64,000 nt of DNA from Paralvinella palmiformis (taxonomy: Eukaryota; Annelida; Polychaeta; Terebellida; Alvinellidae), in the NCBI GenBank assembly GCA_025642065.1, contig JAODUP010000054.1, positions 62,001-126,000 on the forward strand, read 5' to 3'. Both the position numbers and the translations under genes were made by a program. Positions 46,981-60,734 of the stretch are shown piece by piece (the first letter of the stretch is position 1; every line of letters begins with the position of its first letter). Under the pieces are notes generated by a model that saw nothing but the letters and a program-made list of their open reading frames with translations, was not told the DNA's origin and ran no database searches.

Positions 46981-49900
46981 CTACAAGTTATCCACAAATC
47001 GTGATAATTGGTCCTGTGGGGTTAATGGAGTAACAACATCCTGCTGTTGTAAGCCGGGAAAGTCTTGATTTGACTGTGACGTCAACATCACTCTGTCAGT
47101 ATTGAGTGGGTTGGGATCCGAGGTGTTAGATGTTGGCGGTGCTGCTGCCAGCTGCCCAGTGATGGCAGGATGAGGGGAATGTGTCTGAGCAATTTGTGGA
47201 GATGGTATGGGATGAGCACGTGGTGATGGTACTGGATTATTGTTTGGAGTATGCTGCCTTGGACTTGGAGTTGGCTGTGGAGAACGTACTGTTGTAGGCA
47301 GTGAGGACGGTGGTGAACGAACTTGGTGAAGTGGTGACTGGCTGGCTTGCTGTTGGGCAACCAACATGTGTTGTGGTGACATTGGCTGCCCACCAACCAT
47401 TTGTTGTTTGAGCTGTGCCTGCTGCTGTTGGACGTGCATCAGCTGATGTTGTTGCGAGTACTGACTCATCATACCTCCTCCACTGCCATCAGCCTGAACA
47501 AAGTTTTGCCCAGGGGGAAAGTTCATACGAGGTCTCTGCATTGCTCCATATGGTGGTGCTTGTGGTTGTGGAAACTGCTGATGCATGCCTGGTACCTGCT
47601 GTCTTTGCTGTTGCTGTTGTTGCTGCAAACGATGGCGATACTGTTGTTGCTGTTGGAACCACTGCTGCTGCTGGTGTTGACTTGACTGCGGCTGACTGAC
47701 CTGTGGATTATGAGGCTGCATACCACCTGGTGGCTGTGGGCCAGGTCCACCATTCCCAGGCCCTTGCATCACATTTTGTTGTACTACAGCCTGACCCGCT
47801 CCACCTTTAGCATCTTGCTGGCGCTGTAATATTAAAACACCACAAAATATTATCTGAGATATTCACTGAGGAAAAACATTCATTTGCAGATAGAAAAGGT
47901 TAACCAAATACCCAAACCACACATCAACATACCTGTCTCGCAATGAAGGCAGCCATCAACTGTGGATGGCTTTTAAGAATATTGAGTAATTGCTGTTGTT
48001 GCTGTGGGGAAGATGGTGATTTCAATGCTTGGAGCAACTGTTGCAAAGCTGCTGGAGGAATTGAATTTCGGTTATGTTGCACAACACCACCCAGGAAATT
48101 ACTAGGGTTTGTCACCGACATTGGTTGTTGCTGTGGCTGCTGCATACCCGGTCTAAGCAGCTGCTGTTGTGGTGGTTGATGGCCAGCTCCAGCTGGCCAT
48201 CGCTGCCGACCATCCATTGATGGTAACATGTTCGGCTGTTGGTTTAGATCAACTCCAATAGGCTGCGAGGGCTGCATGTTTGGATTGGTTATGCGATCAA
48301 GCGGCACTGGGTTGCCTGGCTGCAGTGGCATCTGCATAGTAGACTGAGCACCCATGTGAGGAGATGGTTGCTGTAGCTGCTGCATAGTGTTCTGTACTTG
48401 AGCTGGCTGTTGCTGTACAGGGGTCTGAGATGCTGCCACACCAGGATACTGAGTTGTTGCCTGGATCCTAGCTGCCTGCTCAGCTTGTTTGGCAGCTGCT
48501 ATGGCACCGGTTGGTGGAGCTTGGGCAGGTTTACCATCAATTTTTCCATCTGTAATTGCAGGTGGTGTACTGCTTGATGAAGATGTAACTGACTGTGCTG
48601 ACATGGATGCACTGATCCCAGAACTTCTTGTCATTGTGGCCATTCTTCTTCGCATGGTCTGCTTCTGCATAAGTCTCACCTGCATCTGCTGCTGCGCCAA
48701 TTTCTGCTTGATGTTCTGACAAAAAGGCACCATACACTTAGTTTCTTGGCAGTGTTTTGCATGATAACAACACAATGCTATTAGCTGCTTACAGACAGCA
48801 CAGCCAGCATTTGTTTTTCGCTTACACTGGCGAGTATGAGTTACCACTCTCTTCATTTTCTGACAACTCGGCAGACGACAATTAGCATCTTTACACGAAC
48901 ATGCATGAACCAGTGACTGTATGCATCTTTGTATGGAAAGACGACGTGCCTCCTGTGGATTCTGCGGCTTATCATTATCATTACCAGGTTCATCCAACTC
49001 GAATCCCAATTTTTCCATTTTGTGAGGATGATTTTCTTTCTGGTAACACTGCACACACAGGTCAAAGTCCTAATACAAATATAAAGTTCATCATTACAAG
49101 TCTAACAAAATACAGTAGATAACTAAAAGTTAAATTTTCTTTTATTTGCTCCTTGACAAATATCAACATTAGAAATAACCATGTTTAACAAACTTACATC
49201 ACACTCCCTGCAGTGATATCTGGTTTCAACGTGTGCTTTACAGCTATTGCAAGTGTAGACAAAGGCATCTTTGCCTTGGTTATGCAGCTCATAGAGCAAA
49301 GCCATTGATGAGAACATGGCCCTTCTCAGAGATGAGAACTCATAATGTTTCTCACGAGCCATTGTCAAAAAAGCATCACGGCCATCCATGAGATCACAGG
49401 ATATAAGTGGATCTGGATCATGTATTGGCATTAGCTGATCCACTTTATTTGCTGGATGAAGTCGAATCACAAAGAACACCTGTTTGGAGTATATTAATCC
49501 ATTATGTATTCATAACATTTATTCACACATAAGAATGTTATATAATTTCTTTAATAAAATAACATTCATAGAATTGCATCTGCCTACCTCCTTATGTTTC
49601 TCCATATGGCTATAGAGTTTAGCAGAGAGGTCATTACCACCTAGCGGAAGAGTTGTTTTCTTGTTGTTTTTCTTGTTATTGTTCTTACTTTTACTGTGTT
49701 TTTTCTTCTGACCACTCTTCTGGCCTTTTTTCTTTCCCATGCCAGCTGGTCCCTTGAAAATATTTCAAGAGCATGAGATATTAAAGAACCCTAATAATGT
49801 TTTATTGAATAGATATAATCTACCACTAGTAATTAATCAGAAAAATCACCTTAATTACCTCATTAAAAAATCTCAGAAATAAAAATTATGATGTTGATGA

Positions 49901-52900
49901 CACACATTATTCACATGTAAATATTGGAACACATAAGTATAACTATTCTATGATATCACACAAATTTATATAAAATTATCCATGTGGCAGTTCCATAAAA
50001 TCCCTAAAAATAGTATGCTCTCCATTCTCACACTAAGACCCTGAAGAAAAGCAAACAAAAGCCAGGTAAGTTTTTCTTCAGACTCACAACTATCAGATAA
50101 TCAATCTATTTTTGGTGACTGTAGAACCTGGCAGTATGCTATCACAAAATACTCCTTTACAGAAGCTGATATAAACCATGGAGTAAAATCTGTAATGCCA
50201 ATTTAAAATCTATTTGATTACATTTTGTTACTTCCATATCAAATTATTCAATTCCATTTAAGCCAACTGGATACAGTGAGTAATGCAAACACAACGTTTC
50301 CTATTCACCACTGATCAAGTTCATGAACTTTATATTTTGGGTTCTATTTTAAGACTATTTATAAATATGTTTAGTAAATACAATTCAAGTTAAAGAAATG
50401 AAAAATCATATGGTAACTTATTTTGCGAATTCTGTCTACTTTTCTGTACAGATCTGTTTAAATGATTAAAGGTGACAGGAAAAGAAATTTCACATTTCTA
50501 AGTAAATGTAACATAACAATTATTTTATTCCCTATCAGATGCACTACAATTCTAACCAACCGGCTATCATATTTCCATTAAAATGACCCCAAAATCCTTA
50601 ATTTCCAAACTTTCATGAGCCATTGCTAGTGTGTACTACACCCACTAGGGGTTATTGTGTGACGTCACCTTTGCCAAACATCACATAGTGCCACATCTTG
50701 TTTACAAGCATTCTCACCAGTTGACAGACAAAACGTCAGATTCTGACATTCTCAGGGATATCAAGCCCTACAGCTTTCAACCACAAGTGAAAAAGGACAC
50801 ACACAAACAGTATTAATTGCTGCAGACACACGGCCCTCGACAACAACAGTTGGATTGGTATGTATTTGTTTGTATAAGTTTAATTGATAAATCAACACAC
50901 TGGGCCTGAATGCGAGTATTTCCCTTCTATTATATAACTTCATTTAAAATAAAATTTCTGTACACTGGAGCCAGGTGAATGCATGGGGCTCTCCCATATA
51001 TGGCCTATACTAGTCTATACAGGTATGTGCTGCCCTCGGTATGTCTTTATAGCTATTTTGTTTTGTAATATATATCTCTGATTGAAATTTATTTAATATA
51101 TAACACTAACATTTTCACTAATTTGGGAAAACTTTTCCTGTGACCTTAAGTCCAATCTTCAATTACAATTCTGAAATAGTACTGATTCAGATTTTACTCT
51201 GCTGAAACTAATGACCAGTTATCTTGCAATATTTTTGGCACTGCCTAAATTCTGTAAACAACTGATTTTAGAACCAAATGGATGATAGCTCCTTATCAGC
51301 TAACTGTCTAGGTATATACCTCAACACCCTCAGGTCCTTCTCCTATATTGTCATCAGCTTCAGCAGCTGCTGCCTCAGCCTCTTCACGCTTTCTCTTCTC
51401 CTCTTCTTGGTCTAACTCCTTTATGCTATCCTCCATCACATTAGGCCAAAAATCACCCTCAAAATATGGCATCTCAGTAGCACTCTGCAGGTTGTTCTCA
51501 ACAGCATCTTTCAGTATGTCCTGTTACAGAAGACATTCTAATCAGTGCACAATTTACAGCCATTTATAACTTATATTATCTGCTGATAAAACAGAGAATG
51601 ATAAGTATCATATTCCACAAACAGAATCCAATCACTTAACTGCTTTCTCCTATATTAATTAATTTAAACGGGTTGTTGCACACACACACACACACACACA
51701 CACAATCATTCTTTAACACTAACCACATTATGTATCTACAAACCTTGTAATCAATAACAACTCTTTCAATGATGGCTTTATCTAACATTTTTTTGTACCA
51801 GTCTTGCAGTCGTTTTGGTTTGGGGATCTTCTGCTCAGGTGGATGGCAGTGAAAGATGTAATCATCACCTTCACTTGGTGGACATGCCCATATATGAGCC
51901 ATGGTATAACTAGAAAATATACAGCAAATATGACATGGCAGAGCAAACACTGGTCAAGCCTAAATGCTACTCAGTGTACTGATAGTAAACTAAATAATTT
52001 TTAAAATAAGATCAAAAGATTAACAATATCTCTATAAGCAGCTTGAAAATAGACAAAAAGAGTGGTTACAAAAGACTAACATCATTTGACTTACCCTAAT
52101 GACTTCACATAATCTAAATAGCCGATAAGCATTTCATGGTAAACATGAGTTCTAAATGTGCGTGGCTGGAAGAAGTGGACACTGTCAAGATATGCAATGT
52201 ACACCCTCCTGGCATTAGGTGGAGAGCAATCAGAACCATATTCCTGTACATGCATTCCAAAGAAGCAAACATCAACACCATTTATTTCTTCAAAAGCAAA
52301 CATGGCCTTTGCTCGATAAGGAAATGTTTCAGGCATTTCTCCAGTTTCAACATACCTGAAAATATTAAGTACAACAACTTATAAATGGATTTCCATAAAT
52401 ATTCACTTGTATTGAACTAGTTTTCATGAGTGTTTTAAATAGGAATTGCATCAAGATTTAAGTGAAATCAGATAAAATCATGTACTGTGAAAGTCTATCT
52501 GCTTAGTGAAATGAAATAAATATTAGAGTTCAACAAGCTGCATGAAGTCCTACAATTTTCTAAATGGCATTTTTACCAGCTTCAAAACAGATAATCAATC
52601 ACATGACTTTGCTGAATTTCAAATGTTAAACTTAACTAACCATGTAGAGAAAGCCAATCAGTTATAAATGTAATATAGATATGAGACAGTACAACAAATA
52701 CCATCAAAATTTTAACTTACCTAGACCTCATACCATTCTTAATTTCAACTAATTTGTCAGAACTGGAGAGTACACGTATTGTGACTTCACCAGCTCCTGC
52801 ATCCTTCTTCTTTAAGAATGAATTAACTCTATTTTCAAGATATGTGCCTAGCTTGGTTGTTGGTAATCCTATATCAATGATAATGATAACAGTTAATACA

Positions 52901-54046
52901 AGAACCACCCCATAATATTAACCAATTACAACACATTTTGGTCTAAAAAATTACGTTAACCAATTTTAAAAAGTGGTACAGATTCAGTGTCATAAAATAA
53001 AATAGCTAACAGTTATACTGGAATTATTTAATCACACATAAAAGGTCAGGAAACTTGCGAATAAATTATTTTGGTAATCAATACTTATACTAATCAAAAG
53101 AATAAACTAATACATACGTTTTGCATTGTACTTGTTATCTTTGCGATGCATCCCTTTTGCCTTCAAACAGTTATCACAGGTGAAGCCTTGTGGCCATATC
53201 TGGTCCATATGTAAGACACATATCTGATGCAACTTCCTTCCACAGTCTTGGCACTCAACAAATCTGTGACAAATTTAACATATTTATAGGTATGAACATT
53301 ATGTATAGATCACTTCAGAGCAAAAGCTCATAATTTAACAAAAGCGAATAATACTTACGGCTCATAATCCACTTTGTCATTCTTTTCCTTAACAAACTGT
53401 TCCTTCTTTATTTTTCTGTCATAACAGAATTTAAGTGATCTAATTAGTGATAAGAAACAAACCATAGTTCAGCTGACATAATACATATTTAACAAACAGT
53501 AGTGTACTTCAACAAGAAATAAACTAAAACACTTTATAATTATGAGAATAAATTAAGAATGTCACACACATTACCATAAAAACACAAACTTACGTAAGTG
53601 GTTGTGTAGGATCATCATTGAGTTCCACTTCATCACCTTTGATATCATTGAAGCACTTTTCACAGTAAATGTATCTGTCACAATATAGGCCAGATTTATT
53701 TGTACTATTTGTACAACCAAGATGTACACAGTACAGAGAATATTGGTGATACCAGAAGATATGCAGAGCATCAAAAGGAAGAAGTGGTTTAGTGGTAAAT
53801 TGTTTAGAGTAGAAGACAGAACAAAGCAAGGAGAACAGAAACATAGTGATATAAATGGCCCATCAAGAGTAAAAATAAATAAACCAGAAAGTTATTAGGA
53901 TACAGGATAATCACGAAGCACAAAGCAGCATATCTAATATGTGTATGTGTGTGTTTGTACATGCATGCACATGTTTACCTGCATACACTATAAAGTGTCA
54001 AATAATTGTTGTCTATCAAATTAATATATTAAAAAGTACACGCAGA

Positions 54047-54081
<35 letters not shown>

Positions 54082-57000
54082 TAATAGAAACAGCAGTGTA
54101 CTTAACAGGAATCAAAGTTAACATCACCAAATTTATAAGCATTGTAATCAAGCATCAGAGGCATAATATATTGCCAGTCCCATATGTTTTGAAAGACACA
54201 GCCTAACTTGAGCCTATATTTACATGGCAATCTTAGGGGCAGTAGATCTTGCTCAAGACTGCTGCCTGTCTTTAACGAAGTCATTAACATCACTATTGTG
54301 GATGTGGTTATAGGAAATCACCCATGCTAAACAGGTTTGAGTAAGAACCGTCATTAAATTTTATGGTAATATTTTCTCCATTCATTTTCTATCACCACTA
54401 CCACAAATAGAAAGCATAATTCTATCATGGAAAACACAATAAAAAACTGAAATGGACAGGACCAAGATAACTTGATGTCAAAGAAATATGCTAAATCTGT
54501 GTTAGGCTACTGGTTCATTCATGGATTGATTTTTGCAGATTTCAACAATCAAAAAGAAACATAACATTTGAGACCAAGGTGTTGTAGAGTAAAGAACATT
54601 TTTAACCATTTAAGACAAAAAGCTTTTTGGAGAACAATGCTTTTCATAACACTGTAAAATAATAATCCAAAACATAATTATAAGAAACTACTTATAAGTA
54701 CTTTGATCACCAAAACAAAACATTGGAGGAACAATTTACTAATTTATTTAATGTATTATTTAAAAAAAAATTAAATCTAACTGCACTTACACTGACCTGT
54801 TCTGATAGCTGTAGTAGACTGAATCTCTCGGGATTGTACACAGTTGTTTACCATAACAACACAACACCTGTGGGTTGAACACATATTTTCGTCCACAGCA
54901 GTAGCCTAAAGACTGCATGACTCCATCAATTTCTGATTCAAATACTTTTGCCAGCTGGAAAACAAGAACATATCTATAGTAAGCTACTCTTATTGATACT
55001 AATTCAGCAGTATTAGTCTAAACCAAGAACAATCTTTATCCCACATCCAGGAAATCACAATGTACATCACCATTTAGTATTATACAAACTTGATAAAATA
55101 ATACATTCATTAATAAAAAAAATTATAATTAGATTACAGTTAATTATCCAATTATACTATATTGTGTGAGGTATGTAGGACTTCTTAAGTTACCACTTAC
55201 GTTACTGCAGTATTTGTATACACGAGAGGTTTTTCTATTATATAGCCATGCATTATCAAACATCAGCCAGACATCGTCAACATATTCCCAAGGATCAGCA
55301 TACTGGCCAGTGTCCAACTTGCGTTTAATTGTTGACAAATCCATTGGTTTCTTGACAATATCGTAGTAATCCTGAAACACAGATAAAATTAAGTTGTTAG
55401 CTTATATCAACCTATTTCTATCCAGGATTTGGTGGAATCTTACAAGGGCAGTATATCGTTTTTAATTTTATTAAAAAGATAAAAATTTCATATTTCAAAG
55501 ATATGTTTAAATGAATTATTAGCTTCACTGGTTTATCAAACTTAGAAAACATGTTAAATTCCAATTTCCTGTTACATAAAACACTCTAAACACAGAACTC
55601 TGCAGAACACTAAACATCTGATTATTTAGGTGATTGTTAATCAATAACATATTTAAATTTGTTTAACCACTCTGTCAGTATTTATGTGAAAGTAACAATT
55701 TTATATATCATTTTTATATAAAACTGATCAAAATACATTTGTCACCAGAAAAGCATTAAATTTGTAATGTTCAACAACAATGTTAATATTATAATAAAAC
55801 AAGAAAAACAAGAAGAACCAAGTTATCATCACTGGATATTAAACAAGTTTCTTTTCTAATGATTGTTACTGTACATTAAATCAGTTTAAATTAGGTCACA
55901 ACTGAAATCCTTAACATGAATGATACATAAGTGAATATTTCATAAATGTAACTCTTCTTGATTTTAAGGGTGTAGTTATCCTTTTGTCTGTTATATGCCA
56001 AAACATTGGCAAAGTTTTGAAAAGATTACATCCATACTGAAAGATCTAAATAAATAAAATTCTAAACAGAGATGTCGAAGAGAAGAACAAAATAGATATT
56101 GTATACTACTATACTGTACACTACTACATGCGATCCTCGCTTGAGAAACAAACAAAATTCATGCAAACACAGACAGCAAGTGCAATTTGTAATGTGTGCA
56201 TGTGTGTGTATGTGTGAAACTAATGTCCATTCTACCACTCCCTTGCTTATGTAAACAATAAACCAACAAAACAGGTCCTATACAACCTACCACTGCATCT
56301 TTTCTCACCTTCTAGATAGGGGAAATTGTACATATTTTGATTAAAATGGATTAAAAAATCTTCATCACAACAATTTAATTTTTTCATGCAGGGATAATGT
56401 TTTCCTATAATGTGCAGTAATAGTTAAAATCTGAAGTATATAACCTAAATGAGCATCCATTTCAATTACTACACAATATTAAACTTTTAAGATAGTTCAC
56501 TTGTCATGAATTGATGAAAATGTCATGCGGACATAGGTGAGCAAATATCTGTACAAAACAACAACTAGACTACAACACATCTATAAACCAAAAGGCTGTA
56601 CACAAGGGAATGGGCCTTACACTGTATGCCATAGCTCCAGATAGAAAAATAAAGGTCAAGCTAAGGCTGTGAGATATAGGAATACAAAATCTAGTACCAG
56701 CTGAGTACTGCAACAAAGACAGTGACCTCTGCTGTACATACAATGATCCTGTATACAAGCAGAACAAACAGCACAGTACACCAATTACCACCCAACCAAT
56801 GCCAGCCCAGGGGGCAGCATGAGTTGGGCACTTACTGGAATCTGTAGCAATACAGGATCGACAGCCTGACGGAATGGAATAGATTCCGGGTCTTGTTTAT
56901 ACAACCTCTCTAACGTGGGCATCAAGGCCTGTCGTAATTCATCTGGCTTGAACACTACAGGGTATAAGACAGTACACACAAAATTCGCTTAGTCCCCGGT

Positions 57001-59341
57001 CCAACTAACAGAAAAATCATTGACAGTGATTGCACTATCACCACACCACACTGTGTACAAGCCACGCTGCTCTGTACCAACCCAATAATACATGCCTTTA
57101 GAGGGATAAGGCCTAATCTATGTAAGCTGCTGCCAAGACATGTTTGTCATGACATTTCACTGGTGTGTATATATACAAGCAGTAAAAAGAAGCAGGAGCA
57201 TGAGTGTGCGTGGACAGAGTGAGAGTGGCATGTGTACACCAACATATCCCCAGAGCTGTGATTTTCTGGTGGCAGGGATAGCTCCAAACACTTACAGGAA
57301 TATTTAACAACATTGCATCCACTGGCTGCCTGAAAGGCAAGGAATCAGGCTCTTGACGGTAGAGTTTTTCCAATGTAGACATGAGCACCTGTCGAAGTTC
57401 ATCTGGTTTCCAGACTGGAATAGTGCAATACATTCATAGACACTGACATTACCGGAAACATTATACCAAACATTTCCATATGCTGATCACACACTTCTGC
57501 TTACCACAATTACATACACTTCACAACAATAATAACATCATATATGAGAATAATTTCAAGTTAAGATATAACGTGTCATAATATTCAATTACTTTAATTC
57601 ATAAATACTCTCAAATAATTATAGACAAAATACATGATGGAATCATAAAAGAATCACATGTTTAAATCAACTAAATACAAATATGTTTACTACTGTGTCA
57701 TCAATTTAATTTACATACCTTTCTTGTTCGGTTTAGACAGCACCAAAGCATTACTTGGTGTGCTTGCTGTATCCATGGCCTCTTGTCCAGAACTGGCAAC
57801 ATCAGGTTTCTCTTCAGTTTCACTTTTCTTGCTCATATCACCATCCGATTCTGTTTTAACAGTACCACCTTTGCCGTCATCAACTTCAGCTTTTACTTCC
57901 ATCTTTGATTCTAACTGGATTGAATGACCATCAGTCTGTAACTCTGACTTTAAAACTGGCTTCATATCCAGACCATTATCAGCACTCGTTACAACACTAC
58001 CCTTGCCACCTTTGCCACCTTTACTAGCCCAGGAATCATTAGTTGAGGAATCAAACTTATCAATGCTGTTTTCCTGCTTCACATCCAAATCACTAGCATC
58101 TTTGCCACTGCTGACACTTTTACCAAAGGTAGTCTGGTCAGCTGGTTCTTCTTTTATATTCTGTACTATTTGGTCACATGGACCAATGTTTTGGGTTGGT
58201 TGCTGACTAACTGCTGTATTAGCAATATCAACTGACTGTGGTGGTTGACTGATCTGTGGTAGATGGTTAGCCTGAGAAATGGCTAATTTCTGCTGAGGTC
58301 GTTGCGTGGCTAAAATAGTGCCTGATATCGCCCTATTCTGGCTACTAGTGGCAGGTACAGTCTGCTGTTGTAAAACTGTCTTGTCAATCTCTTTCTTAAG
58401 TGCCTCATCTAATTGCTGCTGTGACTCTCGTAAAGCTGGACTAACATTAGTCTGTCCAGGAACAGTTGCATTTGGAATCTGCAATAATAAATCAATCAAG
58501 TCAATAGTTTACAATCAGTCAAAATCCAGCAATCTCACATGGGTCAACTCAGGCTTAGAAAATGTTACTGGTATTATCATTTATCATTCATATATTTAAT
58601 CTACTATTACCAACTTTAATATGGTACCCATTCTGTGGTTCAGTGTATACATAAAAATTAAGACAAATAAATATGTACTTTCTAGATATGTACCACTCTA
58701 TTCAATAACCCATCACATCAAAAGTTGTCAGTTTAAAGACAATTCAAAACACCAACTTCCAAATAAAGTATACAGTTTGAAATACTTTTAAGCATGATGC
58801 AATGCTAAATAGTTATCAGTGAAATAAAGACAATATAAGTAACATACCTGGCTAATTGTAGTAGCAGGAACTGGCTGACGGAGCAAATTATTTGTCATGT
58901 CTTGTCTGATAACATGAGTTGCAGCATTCTGTGGATACAGATCAGGGGTTACAAGACTGCTTGGTCCAGTCATCTGTTGGCCTGGCAATACTCCACCTTG
59001 TCGCAGTGGTCCATCTAGAAGTGAAACATGGTGTTAACAAAACAATAGACACCCCAAGGTTTTTTAAATATAAAAACCAGTGAACCAATAAATCATAATC
59101 AACAAAACCAAAACAAGTCAGATATATTTCTACCACATATAAATGCTGAACATTTCAGAGCATTTCTATATAATAAAAACATACTTTGTGTAGGCTGTCT
59201 GACTATCTGAGGTGGTGGACCTCTAGGATGGACTGCAGTACCTGGAATTTTAGCCTGAGCCTCCATACGACTCCGTCGCTTTTCTTCTAGTTCCTTCTGG
59301 ATTTTGTAGATTTTTTCAGCCAACAAATGATAATATTCCTC
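46981..59341 (-). CDS. CREBBP/EP300-like: CBP/p300 histone acetyltransferase, 3' part, 17 exon positions
   Basis: Nuclear transcriptional co-activator that acetylates histones and other proteins. Exons 5'-3': 59341-59185, 59014-58848, 58478-57719, then 57414-57296 or 56954-56836, 55371-55201, 54954-54797, 53674-53594, 53415-53359, 53263-53118, 52868-52721, 52355-52095, 51909-51744, 51520-51320, 49752-49588, 49479-49198, 49069-47933, 47823-46981. All are GT-AG; phases agree and give 5019 nt, 1672 residues. Domains: KIX C-terminal half ([20 protein letters not shown]), Ser/Gln linker, bromodomain with [19 protein letters not shown] ([33 protein letters not shown]), HAT ([31 protein letters not shown] with the catalytic Tyr), ZZ ([16 protein letters not shown]), TAZ2, NCBD ([20 protein letters not shown]) and a Gln-rich tail. 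KIX start and TAZ1 lie beyond 64000. The catalytic residues are intact. Confidence 0.97.
47933..49069 (-). other. CBP/p300 exon with end of ZZ, TAZ2 and NCBD
   Basis: 1137 nt, phase 0 at both ends. It completes the ZZ finger ([20 protein letters not shown]), then TAZ2 with its three HCCC zinc sites ([68 protein letters not shown]). After a Gln/Pro-rich stretch comes the nuclear-receptor co-activator binding domain ending in [21 protein letters not shown]2 binds E1A, p53 and many activators; NCBD folds upon binding p160 co-activators. Confidence 0.95.
49753..51319. other. CBP intron
   Basis: About 1.6 kb with no coding segment, LINE or SINE recognised. The other CBP introns between 52.1 and 55.2 kb likewise show nothing beyond the TA run at 54048-54079. 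Confidence 0.5.
51679..51704. repeat. CA microsatellite in CBP intron
   Basis: About 13 CA units, 40 nt downstream (in transcript sense) of the 3' end of the 51909-51744 exon. Confidence 0.9.
54048..54079. repeat. (TA)n microsatellite in CBP intron
   Basis: Sixteen TA units within the 53675-54796 intron. Confidence 0.95.
55372..56835. other. CBP intron downstream of duplicated exon
   Basis: About 1.46 kb between exon variant A and the constant bromodomain exon. No further copy of the duplicated exon or other gene was recognised. Sequences that pair with regions near either variant could direct the splice choice, but none was identified by eye. Confidence 0.5.
56836..56954 (-). other. CBP/p300 bromodomain exon, variant A (alternative)
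   Basis: 119 nt with acceptor CCCTGTAG and donor GTAAGT. Joined to the preceding exon (which ends AAG AAA G) it encodes [20 protein letters not shown], then [20 protein letters not shown]. That reads straight into [12 protein letters not shown] of the constant exon. This is the first helix and start of the ZA loop of the bromodomain. The shelf reads IPF where CBP/p300 normally has LPF, and RQAVD replaces RQPVD. Closest in its start (VFKP) to the vertebrate IFKP. Confidence 0.93.
57296..57414 (-). other. CBP/p300 bromodomain exon, variant B (alternative)
   Basis: 119 nt with acceptor TATTCCAG-type tract and donor GTAAGT, 341 bp upstream (in transcript sense) of variant A. It encodes [20 protein letters not shown], then [20 protein letters not shown], and joins the same flanking exons in the same phase. 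It keeps the canonical LPF shelf and RQPVD but begins VWKP. It differs from variant A at 12 of 40 positions, mostly conservatively, with no stop or frameshift. Since 119 is not divisible by 3, using both or neither breaks the frame. Confidence 0.93.
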
Positions 59342-60299
59342 CTAGAACACATACAAAAAGCTGACAGGTTAATCAGTGCACATTAAATACCTGATTCAAT
59401 CACAAGATAGAATGCAAAGCAAATGTTACCATTTGTCAAGAATACTCCTGAATTAGGGATCACAGATTACCACATTCAGGGCAAATAAAAAGACTTCATT
59501 AAGTCAATGACAGGACCAGAAAAATTGGTTGCCCAGATGCCTGGGACTTGTGGATTTTGTGTTCGGGCAGGTCCAAAATACTAGTATGACTGAGCTACTG
59601 CCACTTTGAGGCAAAACATGCGAGTCTTGTGTTTGTTTTTGGTGCAAGGGGTTTCAGATGGTTTGGAGCTCTTCATGGTGGAACAAATGCACAGAAATTC
59701 TATGGCATGATCACATCTAGAACCTTATGAAAATGTGTTCATAATTCTGTTAGATATGCCTACTAAAAATCAACAAATATTAGTATGTTAACATATTATG
59801 TAAATAATATTATATTGTGATATATGTTACGATTTGTTTGGAAAACTGTTACATTGTATAGGAACTGGTCAATGCCATTCTGAAATTGGATTTCATCAAT
59901 CAATCAAATCAAAACAAATATTTTGTGACAAATAAATCAGTTTGATTCACCTCATCTATGTTATAGATAATTCCTGCTAAGGGCTGAGAATATTATTCAA
60001 AACTCTGGGTTTGTTTATTGTCAATAGATTTCAAATGAAGCTACCAACTTTTGACTCTTCATTGATGACTTAGCCAGGTTGCAGGGATGGCCAGAGCATT
60101 AAGCCCTCATATGACCTCAAAATTTTCATATCTGGCATACAAACAATTGTAGAGGGGGGTGGTAGATCCTTTTGAAACTTAGATATCGCCCAACATAGTA
60201 GCACTGCTTAGATGTAACTGTGGGGGGTGACTGACTGGCATTAAGATCACAGATTTTAATTATAGAATATCAATTATGTGGTCACAGTTACTGTGGTCA

Positions 60300-60480
60300 C
60301 AGCAAACTTAAGAATCTGGCATTCTCTGTTGACTCCAGTGCAGATTTGCTTGGACTAGTAATTTCTGGGGGCAGCTGGTAAAAAAATTTGTTGGACCCAA
60401 TAAGAAATTTTGTCGGGCTAGTGGACTTAAGTTTTACTAGCCCAGGAGCTAGTGAGATGAAGAAATATCGTTCTGCCACT
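60300..60480. repeat. Dispersed repeat also seen near 38.5-39.0 kb
   Basis: Contains AAATTTGTTGGACC and TCGGGCTAGTGGAC, whose reverse complements resemble GCCCAACAAATTTT and ACTAGCCCGGCA at 38.5-39.0 kb. Family not identified. Confidence 0.4.
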
Positions 60481-60734
60481 GCAGAGCGAACACACTTAGA
60501 AAAAAATAAACTATTTTATTGTACAACCTTCTACCAGCAAATTTTAAAAAGAAACTGTCCAGTTTAAGTGTTAAGCATAAAGTGTTTATTTTCTATTCAT
60601 GTGTTCAAACCACCAGCAATGAAAATATTGAAAATTAACAATATCATCCTCAAAACATGAAAAATAGAAAATACACACTATATATTAATGTGACCCAACA
60701 CATATGGAACTATATGCATTAATGTATTTTTGTA

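Noticed and set aside
47401..48719. Several plus-strand ORFs rich in Leu, Val or Cys
   Set aside because: They are antisense to the glutamine-rich CBP exons, where CAG repeats read as CTG on the other strand.
56785..57433. Variant exons as a tandem pair both included in the mRNA
   Set aside because: 119 + 119 nt would shift the frame into the HAT-encoding exons, so inclusion of both cannot give CBP.
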